A stretch of 11,297 bases of DNA from DASTHS01 sp035718085 (lineage in GTDB: Bacteria > Actinomycetota > Acidimicrobiia > Acidimicrobiales > Palsa-688): assembly GCA_035718085.1 (NCBI GenBank), contig DASTHS010000108.1, positions 1-11,297 on the forward strand. Reading direction: 5' to 3'. A model generated the notes under the pieces. It did no database searches. It had not been told where the DNA came from and saw nothing but the letters and a program-made list of their open reading frames with translations. How positions within the stretch are numbered: the stretch's first letter is position 1; every line of letters starts with the position of its first letter. Positions 1 to 6,794 of this stretch are shown one piece after another. A program made the position numbers and the translations under genes.

Positions 1-2
1 TC

Positions 3-410
3 GTCGCGTGGGTGCTCTCCCCGGCCCGCGCCCTGGCGTTCGTCGCCGTGCAGCAGGGCGCCTTCGGGCTCTACCTCGGCGGCGCCTTCGCACCGAACCA
101 CACGGGGATGCCCCTGCTCGACGTGTCGACACCCCTCGGCGTGGTGGAGCGCCAGGTGCTCACCGCCCGGGACATCCGCGGCGGCCGCCTGACGACGTTC
201 CTGCTCGGCGGGCTCGACCTCCAGATCGAACACCACCTCTTCCCGACGATGCCCCGACCGAACCTGCGGGAAGCGAGGCCCCATGTGCAGAGCTTCTGCG
301 CCGCCAACGGGCTCACCTACTGCGAGACGACCCTGGCCGACTCCTACCGCCGGTGCCTCCGGCACCTGCGCGACGTCAGCTCGGGCCGCCAGCCGCGGGT
401 GGGGCGATGA
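3..410 (+). CDS. Membrane fatty acid desaturase, C-terminal part (5' end outside the window)
   Basis: This is the C-terminal 135 residues of an integral-membrane di-iron acyl-lipid or acyl-CoA desaturase, which inserts a double bond into fatty acyl chains at the cytoplasmic membrane. The reading frame is open from the left edge, so the first histidine boxes lie upstream. Visible are a hydrophobic stretch (ALAFVAVQQGAFGLYLGGAF), the conserved APNHTGMP segment that follows the membrane spans in this family, and the last histidine box LQIEHHLFPTMP. The QxxHH form of that box is typical of the DesA3/linoleoyl-CoA (front-end-like) desaturase group. The soluble tail after it is of normal length. 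The stop codon overlaps the next start as ATGA, so it is probably co-transcribed and translationally coupled with the HTH gene. Regiospecificity cannot be read from this fragment. Confidence 0.88.
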   Translation, partial: VAWVLSPARALAFVAVQQGAFGLYLGGAFAPNHTGMPLLDVSTPLGVVERQVLTARDIRGGRLTTFLLGGLDLQIEHHLFPTMPRPNLREARPHVQSFCAANGLTYCETTLADSYRRCLRHLRDVSSGRQPRVGR

Positions 411-832
411 GCCGCCGTCTCGCGCAGCGCCCGTGCCGGGCGAACCCGAGGACCCAGCTGTGCCGGGAGTACCTCGAGGCGCTGTGGGTGCTCGCCTGGC
501 TCGGGTGCGGAGGCGATGCCTCAGCAGCGGAGTCGGCGGTCATCGCCGCCGTGAGGGACACGACCTGCGACCCGCACCCCGACGATGGCGGCGACGTCTG
601 GCACGCCGTCGCCGGCCGGCACCTGCGCCGCCGGCTGACGCCGGCCCTCGCCGCTGCCGGGACCACCGGCGACTGCGCCTGGGAGGGCTACGAGGCCCTG
701 GCGCTGGTCGTGACCGGTCGCAGCCCCACCGAGGCCGCCGCGGTGATCGGCGTGAGCGTGGCGCAGGTGCACCACGGCCTGCGCCGCAGCCTGGCCGCTT
801 CGTGGTCGATCGCCGGAGCGGTGACGCGGTGA
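407..832 (+). CDS. Small protein with sigma-70 region 4-like helix-turn-helix
   Basis: A 141-residue protein starting at the ATG inside the ATGA overlap with the desaturase, behind a GGTGGGGCG purine-rich stretch. The C-terminal third (about residues 93-131, ALALVVTGRSPTEAAAVIGV and onward) has the spacing of an ECF-type sigma region 4 or LuxR-like helix-turn-helix: a leading helix, then 'S-x-x-E-A-A-x-x-x-G-V-S-x-x-x-V' and an Arg-rich recognition/exit helix. The N-terminal part (residues 20-55) is helical and acidic but lacks the hallmark residues of sigma region 2, so this may be a degenerate sigma factor or a stand-alone regulator. It contains five cysteines (10, 19, 34, 54, 90) without a clear zinc motif. 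Its stop overlaps the STAS gene start as GTGA, which supports a shared regulatory role. The HTH call rests on pattern recognition only. Confidence 0.6.
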   Translation: MSRRLAQRPCRANPRTQLCREYLEALWVLAWLGCGGDASAAESAVIAAVRDTTCDPHPDDGGDVWHAVAGRHLRRRLTPALAAAGTTGDCAWEGYEALALVVTGRSPTEAAAVIGVSVAQVHHGLRRSLAASWSIAGAVTR

Positions 833-1200
833 TCTCGCGAGGAGGTCTGCCGCCGGGCATCTCCGTGACCGAGGTCGTCGGGCCGGAGGTGCCCGACGTG
901 GTCACCCTGGCCGTGACCGGCGACGTCGACCTGGCCGCCGCTCCCCTGCTCCGATCGGCCGTGCAGGTGGCGATCTCCCGGGGGTGCACCACCGTGGCCA
1001 TCGACTGCTCGGCGGTGGAGTTCATCGACGTCTCGGGCATCCGGAGCCTGATCGCCGCCGGGCGCCAGGCCTCGGCGGCATCGGTGCGCCTGACCGTGAC
1101 CCACCCGAGCAGCGCGCTGCTGCGGGCGTTGCTCCTCACCGGGCGCAGCGGCGACGTCGACCTGGACCGCCGGGGCGGCGGCGGTGGCGCCCGGCGCTGA
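829..1200 (+). CDS. STAS-domain protein (anti-sigma factor antagonist-like)
   Basis: A 123-residue single-domain STAS protein of the SpoIIAA/RsbV type. In partner switching, such proteins bind an anti-sigma kinase and are controlled by phosphorylation of one serine. The start is the GTG at 829, overlapping the upstream stop by GTGA. Family landmarks are the first strand (VVTLAVTGDVDLAAAPLLRS), the second strand (CTTVAIDCSAVEFIDVSGIR) and the following helix (SLIAAGRQAS). The serine of DVSGI is in the position of the phosphorylatable serine of SpoIIAA (D-S-S-G). The C terminus is a Gly/Arg-rich tail. No anti-sigma kinase is visible in the window. Coupling to an HTH protein suggests that the pair regulates transcription, perhaps of the desaturase operon itself, but that is inference. 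Confidence 0.82.
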   Translation: MISRGGLPPGISVTEVVGPEVPDVVTLAVTGDVDLAAAPLLRSAVQVAISRGCTTVAIDCSAVEFIDVSGIRSLIAAGRQASAASVRLTVTHPSSALLRALLLTGRSGDVDLDRRGGGGGARR

Positions 1201-1208
1201 GCCCGTCG

Positions 1209-1242
1209 CCGGCGCCCTGCCCGGGGCGGCCGGCGGCGCCGG
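1209..1242. terminator. GC-rich hairpin between convergent genes
   Basis: CCGGCGCC at 1209-1216 is the reverse complement of GGCGCCGG at 1235-1242, giving an 8-bp stem; the intervening 18 bases are themselves G/C rich. It lies between the STAS stop (1200) and the rsfS stop (1245), so it could end transcription from both sides. There is no T tract, as is common for actinobacterial terminators. Confidence 0.5.
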
Positions 1243-1244
1243 TG

Positions 1245-1682
1245 CTAGGCGCCCGACGCCGCCCGTTCGACCGCAAGGTCGGCGCCCGCGCCGACCGTGT
1301 CCGCGCCCTCGGCGCGCCACGACCAGGTCTCGGCGTCAGCCCACAGCCGCTCGAGCTCGTAGAAGGCCCGGGCCTCGTCGAGCAGCACGTGCACCACGAA
1401 GTCGCCGTAGTCGAGCAGCACCCACCGGGCGTCGTCGAGCCCCTCGACCCGCCGGGGTGCGGGGCCTCCCGCCCGCTTGAGCTGCTCCTCGACCTCGTCG
1501 GCGATCGTGCGCACCTGGCGAGGGTTGCGCCCGCTGGTGATCACGAAGGCGTCGGTGATCGCCAGCACCCCGCCGACCGCGAGCACCACGGTGTCGTCAC
1601 CCTGCTTGGCGTCGGCGGCCCGGGCCGCGACGGCGCACCACCCCCGGACCTGCTCCAGCGACGCGCCGGCCACTAGCGGCAC
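1245..1682 (-). CDS. rsfS: Ribosomal silencing factor RsfS
   Basis: RsfS (RsfA/Iojap family) binds ribosomal protein uL14 on the 50S subunit and blocks subunit joining, lowering translation in slow growth. The domain fills almost all of the 145 residues: AARAADAKQGDDTVVLAVGG, then ITDAFVITSGRNPRQVRTIA, and the signature WVLLDYGDFVVHVLLDEARA followed by FYELERLWAD. A short acidic tail follows. Two GTG starts are possible. I chose 1682 because GGAG lies just upstream of it (4 bases away); 1673 would give a protein three residues shorter. The frame is open further upstream, but that part is Arg/Pro/Ser-rich, has no family similarity that I recognise and overlaps another gene. It lies in the same orientation downstream of nadD, a widespread arrangement. 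Confidence 0.9.
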   Translation of the reverse strand: MPLVAGASLEQVRGWCAVAARAADAKQGDDTVVLAVGGVLAITDAFVITSGRNPRQVRTIADEVEEQLKRAGGPAPRRVEGLDDARWVLLDYGDFVVHVLLDEARAFYELERLWADAETWSWRAEGADTVGAGADLAVERAASGA

Positions 1683-1755
1683 TCTGCTCCGCAGGGGCAG
1701 GGGCAGCGTCCGGCTTGCGCCGTTGGCTTCCGGTGCTGGGCGGGTGCGGCAACGA

Positions 1756-2034
1756 TCACGTGGATCCTCCTCCGAAGGCGACGGGCACGGCGCTCGTCGC
1801 CGGTGCGGCGGTGAGCCACTGCATGGCGAGCAGGCCGAGGGTGGCCGCCAGCACGGCGACCAGGACTGCGACGAGGGCGAGCTGCTCCCGTCGCAGCCGC
1901 CGCGGGTCGGGACCCTCGGCGAGGGGCTCGGCCTGCGGGGCGGGGACGCCGGCGTCCGGGTCGGGACCGGCCTGCTCACCGGCCGGCGGGGCCGGGGGCT
2001 GCGGGCGTCGGGTCACCGGGTGGACCGTCGTCAT
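1756..2034 (-). CDS. Small single-span membrane protein between nadD and rsfS
   Basis: A 92-residue protein of unknown function. Its ATG begins 3 bases after the nadD stop, and 73 bases separate it from rsfS. The layout is a Pro/Ala-rich hydrophilic N-terminal region (residues 1-44), a basic patch (RRLRR, 45-49), one strong transmembrane helix (about 51-74, LALVAVLVAVLAATLGLLAM) and a short small-residue tail. The positive charges before the helix predict an N-inside topology. No catalytic motif is visible. The design resembles the cytoplasmic and anchor part of LytR-CpsA-Psr proteins, which I recall lying between nadD and rsfS in some other actinobacteria; here the extracellular enzyme domain is absent. 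It could be a lineage-specific protein or a truncated remnant. The tight spacing to nadD and the plausible topology support a real gene. Confidence 0.62.
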   Translation of the reverse strand: MTTVHPVTRRPQPPAPPAGEQAGPDPDAGVPAPQAEPLAEGPDPRRLRREQLALVAVLVAVLAATLGLLAMQWLTAAPATSAVPVAFGGGST

Positions 2035-2037
2035 CTG

Positions 2038-2628
2038 TCAGCCAGCGTACAGACCGCGTGCCCGCATGCAGTGGACGGCCGCCTGGGGCACGAGGTAGTC
2101 GAGGGGCCGGCCGTCGGCCGCCCGCTCGCGCAGGTCGGTGCTCGAGATCTCCAGGTTCGGCACGGTGACCTCGACGACGCGCCAGCCCTGCTCCTCCAGC
2201 TCGCGGGGCCGGCGGACGCCGGGCCGGTTGACCACGATCAGGGTGGCCAGGCTCTTGACCTCCTCGATGCGGCCCCACGACGGCAGGGCGGGGGCGACGT
2301 CCCACCCGATGATCAGGTGCAGCTCGGCGCCGGGGTGCAGCGCGGCCAGCTCTCGCAGGGTGTCGGCGGTGTAGCTGTCGCCGCCGCGTTCGATCTCGAG
2401 GCGACCGGCCTCGAGGCCGGGCACCTCGCCCACGGCGGCCTCGACCAGGGCGAAGCGGTCGTCGGCGGGGGTGACCCGCCGCAGGCCGGCCTTCTGCCAG
2501 GGGACGTTGGCCACCATGAGCACGACGCGGTCGAGGCGGGCGGCGTTGCGGGCGTTGACGGCGGCGACGAGGTGGCCGACGTGCACGGGGTCGAAGGTGC
2601 CGCCGAACACCCCGATCCGCTCGGCCAT
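2038..2628 (-). CDS. nadD: Nicotinate-nucleotide adenylyltransferase
   Basis: NadD transfers AMP from ATP to nicotinate mononucleotide, forming deamido-NAD, in the shared last stages of NAD synthesis in the cytoplasm. The 196-residue length is normal. The nucleotidyltransferase signature is at the N terminus: IGVFGGTFDPVHVGHL (residues 5-20), with the GxFDPxHxGH motif complete. Further conserved parts are WQKAG (the KxG substrate loop), the LIIGWDVAPALPSW segment (equivalent to the usual G-x-D-x-x-x-x-L-x-x-W) and the C-terminal ISSTDLRER motif that binds the ATP phosphates. The ATG at 2626-2628 has no Shine-Dalgarno sequence but follows a TAGGGT hexamer by 7 bases, which suggests a leaderless mRNA. 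It leads the operon nadD - small membrane protein - rsfS. Confidence 0.95.
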   Translation of the reverse strand: MAERIGVFGGTFDPVHVGHLVAAVNARNAARLDRVVLMVANVPWQKAGLRRVTPADDRFALVEAAVGEVPGLEAGRLEIERGGDSYTADTLRELAALHPGAELHLIIGWDVAPALPSWGRIEEVKSLATLIVVNRPGVRRPRELEEQGWRVVEVTVPNLEISSTDLRERAADGRPLDYLVPQAAVHCMRARGLYAG

Positions 2629-2635
2629 CGGCCGG

Positions 2636-2641
2636 ACCCTA
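2636..2641 (-). promoter_or_regulatory. Putative -10 element of nadD (leaderless)
   Basis: TAGGGT on the minus strand ends 7 bases before the nadD ATG, so transcription would start at or next to the start codon. It fits TAnnnT. No convincing -35 hexamer is visible. Confidence 0.4.
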
Positions 2642-2659
2642 CTTGGGGGCGCCCACCCC

Positions 2660-2665
2660 TATCCT
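2660..2665 (+). promoter_or_regulatory. Putative -10 element of the DAHP synthase gene (leaderless)
   Basis: TATCCT lies 6 bases before the GTG start at 2672, in a position predicting a leaderless transcript, and there is no ribosome binding site. It is the mirror-image partner of the nadD hexamer around the palindrome GGGCGCCC (2647-2654). Confidence 0.45.
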
Positions 2666-2671
2666 TCTCCC

Positions 2672-4027
<1,356 letters not shown>

Positions 4028-4045
4028 CAGGCGCCGATTGGCGAC

Positions 4046-4086
4046 CTAGTTGATCAAACCAGTCGGCTTTATGGTTGACTGGGACC
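4046..4086 (+). promoter_or_regulatory. AT-rich leader with dyads before the sulfite reductase gene
   Basis: In very GC-rich surroundings this short leader is AT-rich. It contains the 8-bp palindrome TTGATCAA (4050-4057), an inverted repeat CCAGTC/GACTGG (4059-4064 and 4077-4082), and -10-like hexamers TATGGT (4070-4075) or TTGACT (4075-4080), the second ending 6 bases before GTG 4087. Together these look like a promoter overlapped by an operator. The regulator is unknown. Confidence 0.45.
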
Positions 4087-5883
4087 GTGGCCGTCGTCTC
4101 GCACCCCCCCATCTCCGCCGACCCCGAGGTCGCCGCGGACATCGAGAAGTTCGAGCGCCTGCTCGCCGCCCACCTCGCCGGGCAGGTCGACGAGGACGCC
4201 TTCCGGGTGTTCCGCCTGAACAACGGCATCTACGGCCAGCGCCAGGGCGGCCACAACCAGATGGTGCGGGTCAAGTTCCCCTACGGCTCGGTCTCGGCGG
4301 AGCAGCTCGACCGGCTGGGCGACATCGCCACCACCTACAGCCGGGGGTGGGGGCACTTCACCACCCGCCAGAACGTGCAGTTCCACTTCGTGCAGCTCGA
4401 GCGGGTGCCCGACCTGCTGCGCGACCTGGCCGACGTCGGGCTCACCACCCGGGAGGCCTGCGGCGACACGGTGCGCAACGTGATGGGCTGCCACCTCGCC
4501 GGCGCCTGCCCCTACGAGGTGCTCGACATCTCGCCGTGGGCCGAGGCCACCTTCCGCCACTTCCTGCACCACCCCTACGCGCAGCGCCTGCCCCGCAAGT
4601 TCAAGATCAACTTCTCCGGCTGCGTCACCGACTGCGGCCAGGCCATGTTCAACGACGTGGGCGTCGTGGCCGTGCAGCAGCCCAACGCCGACGGCACCTT
4701 GGAGGCCGGGTTCCGGGTGTTCATCGCCGGCGGCCTCGGCGCCAACCCCCACCCGGCCCAGGCCCTCGAGCCGTTCACCCGCCGTGAAGACCTGCTGGCC
4801 ACCATCGAGGCGGTGCTGCGCACCTTCGACCACTACGGCAACCGTGACAACAAGCTGCGGGCACGCCTCAAGTGGGTCGTCGACCAGATCGGCATCGACG
4901 AGCTGCGCCGCCGGGTGCTGCGCGAGCGGCAGCTCCTGCTGGCCAGCTCCAGCTACCCCGGCGGCATCCCGCCGCTGGTCGAGGAGCTCGGCGACGAGCC
5001 GGCCGGCATCGCCCCGACGGGCGACTCGACGCCGGTGGGCACCCCGGTCACCTTCAAGGTGAAGGGGAAGGGCTCGGTGAGCGACTACGCCCGCTGGGAG
5101 TCGGCCAACGTCGTGGTGGGCGCCGCCAAGGGCACCGTGTCGGCGATCGCCTACGCCAAGCTCGGCGACATCACCGCCGAGCAGTTCCACCGCCTCGCCG
5201 ACATCGTGCGCGACTTCGGCGCCACCGTGCGGGTCACCAACCGCCAGAACCTGGCGTTCCGTGACCTCACCGCCGAGCAGCTGCCCGACCTGCACGCCCG
5301 CCTCGACGCCATCGGCATGGCCGAGCCCGGCGCCGAGCTGGCCCGCGACGTCGTCAGCTGCCCCGGGGCCGACACCTGCAACCTGGCCGTCACCCAGAGC
5401 CGCGGGCTCGCCGACGACATCGGCCGTGCCCTCGAGGACGCCGGCCTGGCCGACATCGGCGGGGTGCGCATCAACATCAGCGGCTGCACCAACAGCTGCG
5501 GCCAGCACCACATCGCCGACATCGGGTTCCACGGTGCCGAGCGCCGGGCCCACGGGCGGCCGGCGCCCGGCTACCAGCTGCTGCTCGGTGGCCGGGTGGG
5601 CGACACCGAGATCGAGTTCGGCCAGCGGGCGCTGCGCCTGCCCGCCAAGGCGGCGGCCGAGGCCACCGTGCGCCTCGTCGGTCGCTACGCCGACGAGCGG
5701 CAGGTCGGCGAGCGCTTCGACGGCTGGCTGGAGCGGGCGGGCGGCCCCAAGGCGGTCGCCGCCGACCTGAAAGACCTCGACTTCTGGCCGGACCCCGACG
5801 AGCGGCCGGAGTTCTACGTGGACTTCGACGAGACCGGCCCCTACGTCGCCGAGGTCGGCCAGGGCGAGTGCGCCGCCGGCTGA
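4087..5883 (+). CDS. Ferredoxin-type sulfite (or nitrite) reductase, sirohaem/[4Fe-4S]
   Basis: A 598-residue sirohaem protein that reduces sulfite to sulfide with six electrons, probably from ferredoxin since no flavoprotein partner is nearby. Both pseudo-repeats of the family are present. The N-terminal half has LNNGIYGQRQGGHNQMVRVK, FTTRQNVQFHFV, GCHLAGACPYE (C135, C141) and INFSGCVTDCGQ (C179, C183). The C-terminal half has VRVTNRQNLAFRDL, SCPGADTCNLAVTQSRGLA (C425, C431) and ISGCTNSCGQHHIADIGFHG (C467, C471). The C-terminal CX5C/CX3C set is the usual ligand set for the cluster bridged to sirohaem; the N-terminal set is an extra, equally complete copy. The neighbouring cysH favours sulfite over nitrite as substrate. 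The start is uncertain: GTG 4087 fits the promoter-like hexamers, while an in-frame TTG at 4075 would add four residues. Confidence 0.9.
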   Translation: MAVVSHPPISADPEVAADIEKFERLLAAHLAGQVDEDAFRVFRLNNGIYGQRQGGHNQMVRVKFPYGSVSAEQLDRLGDIATTYSRGWGHFTTRQNVQFHFVQLERVPDLLRDLADVGLTTREACGDTVRNVMGCHLAGACPYEVLDISPWAEATFRHFLHHPYAQRLPRKFKINFSGCVTDCGQAMFNDVGVVAVQQPNADGTLEAGFRVFIAGGLGANPHPAQALEPFTRREDLLATIEAVLRTFDHYGNRDNKLRARLKWVVDQIGIDELRRRVLRERQLLLASSSYPGGIPPLVEELGDEPAGIAPTGDSTPVGTPVTFKVKGKGSVSDYARWESANVVVGAAKGTVSAIAYAKLGDITAEQFHRLADIVRDFGATVRVTNRQNLAFRDLTAEQLPDLHARLDAIGMAEPGAELARDVVSCPGADTCNLAVTQSRGLADDIGRALEDAGLADIGGVRINISGCTNSCGQHHIADIGFHGAERRAHGRPAPGYQLLLGGRVGDTEIEFGQRALRLPAKAAAEATVRLVGRYADERQVGERFDGWLERAGGPKAVAADLKDLDFWPDPDERPEFYVDFDETGPYVAEVGQGECAAG

Positions 5884-5937
5884 CGGCCACGCCGCCGCGA
5901 CCACCTGATCTGCGCCCGACTGTGCGGCCCGGCCGCT

Positions 5938-5943
5938 GGGGAG
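5938..5943 (+). promoter_or_regulatory. Ribosome binding site of cysH
   Basis: GGGGAG lies 10 bases before ATG 5954. Just upstream is a tight inverted repeat, GCGGCC-C-GGCCGC (5924-5936), which could fold next to the binding site. Confidence 0.5.
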
Positions 5944-5953
5944 ATGTGACCCG

Positions 5954-6649
5954 ATGACCACACTGCTGCCGTCCGACCCGCACCTGATGGTGCCCGAGTG
6001 GTCGCAGGCCGAGCTCACCGAGGTGAGCCGCGGGTTCGAGAAGGCCCCGGCCGGCGCCGTCATCGAGTGGGCCGTCGAGCAGTTCCACCCGCACCTGTGC
6101 CTGACCGCGTCGATGACCGACGCGGTGCTCATCGACCTGGCCGTCTCGGTCGAGCCGTCGATCGAGGTGGTCTTCATCGACACCGGCTACCACTTCCCCG
6201 AGACCCTCGAGACCGTGGAGGTGGTCCGCCGCCACTACGGGCTCAACCTGCGGGTGCTCACGGTGGCCCCCCAGCCCGTCGAGCTCTGGAAGGCCGACCC
6301 CGAGCGCTGCTGCTCGGCGGCCAAGGTCGAGCAGCTCGACCGGGCCCTGGCCGGCAAGCTGGCCTGGATGAGCGGGCTGCGGCGCGCCGAGGCCGCCACC
6401 CGGGCCGCGGCGCCGATCGTGGCGCGCGACCTCCGCGGCCTGGTCAAGGTGAACCCGATCGCCACCTGGACCGACGACGACGTGGCCAGCTACGTCCGCG
6501 ACCACGAGGTGCCCGTGAACCCGCTGCTGGCTCGCGGCTACCCGTCGATCGGGTGCCAGCCCTGCACCTCGCCGGTGGCCGACAGCGCCGACCCCCGCTC
6601 GGGCCGGTGGGCGGGGCGCGCCAAGACGGAGTGCGGGCTGCACACCTGA
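5954..6649 (+). CDS. cysH: Assimilatory adenylylsulfate (APS/PAPS) reductase
   Basis: Reduces activated sulfate (APS, possibly PAPS) to sulfite using thioredoxin. The 231-residue protein shows the adenine nucleotide alpha-hydrolase fold: LTASMTDAVLIDLA (50-63), FIDTGYHFPETLETVE (74-89), WMSGLRR (138-144). A [4Fe-4S] ligand set follows: CC at 119-120 and CQPC at 201-204. The C-terminal ECGLH carries the catalytic Cys227. The four cluster cysteines place it with the iron-sulfur APS reductases (plant, mycobacterial and Bacillus type) and apart from the cluster-free PAPS reductases of enterics. It lies 70 bases after the sulfite reductase with its own ribosome binding site, so it is probably in the same operon. 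Its product is the substrate of the preceding gene's enzyme. Sulfate adenylyltransferase genes are not in the window. Confidence 0.95.
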   Translation: MTTLLPSDPHLMVPEWSQAELTEVSRGFEKAPAGAVIEWAVEQFHPHLCLTASMTDAVLIDLAVSVEPSIEVVFIDTGYHFPETLETVEVVRRHYGLNLRVLTVAPQPVELWKADPERCCSAAKVEQLDRALAGKLAWMSGLRRAEAATRAAAPIVARDLRGLVKVNPIATWTDDDVASYVRDHEVPVNPLLARGYPSIGCQPCTSPVADSADPRSGRWAGRAKTECGLHT

Positions 6650-6651
6650 TC

Positions 6652-6693
6652 GGGGCCGGCTGCGCCCTCGGTTGCGGGCGCGGTTGCGGCCCC
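6652..6693 (+). terminator. Hairpin after cysH
   Basis: Starting 3 bases after the cysH stop, GGGGCC (6652-6657) and GCGCCC (6662-6667) pair with GGGCGC (6676-6681) and GGCCCC (6688-6693). This forms two 6-bp GC stems with a small internal loop and an 8-base apical loop. No T run follows. It is likely the end of the sulfur operon. Confidence 0.55.
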
Positions 6694-6712
6694 CACTGGG
6701 GTCCGCGAGGTC

Positions 6713-6718
6713 TAGCGT
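6713..6718 (+). promoter_or_regulatory. Possible -10 element before the glucosaminidase gene
   Basis: TAGCGT fits TAnnnT and would start transcription about 70 bases before ATG 6795. No clear -35 is visible at the right distance, so this is a weak call. The rest of the 145-base gap holds the cysH hairpin and nothing else recognisable. Confidence 0.22.
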
Positions 6719-6794
6719 GGGCGTCGCCCACCGGGCGGTCGGCGTCGGTTCCCGCCTCAGCCGGGTCGCCCGAGGTGACGATCTGCTTCCCGTC

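Noticed and set aside
4032..4043. CGCC-GATT-GGCG as a terminator after the DAHP synthase gene
   Set aside because: The stem is only 4 bp and has no T tract, too weak to call in GC-rich DNA.
5944..5949. ATGTGA, a start-stop pair between the cysH ribosome binding site and its ATG
   Set aside because: The binding site directly abuts this ATG, too close for normal initiation, and the 6-base motif is easily found by chance. It could be a minimal upstream ORF but nothing supports it.
4069..6183. 704-residue open frame on the minus strand across the sulfite reductase and cysH genes
   Set aside because: It is antisense to two well-recognised genes. Its composition (Val/Gly/Ala/His/Asp repeats) is that of a shadow frame in GC-rich DNA, with no family motif.
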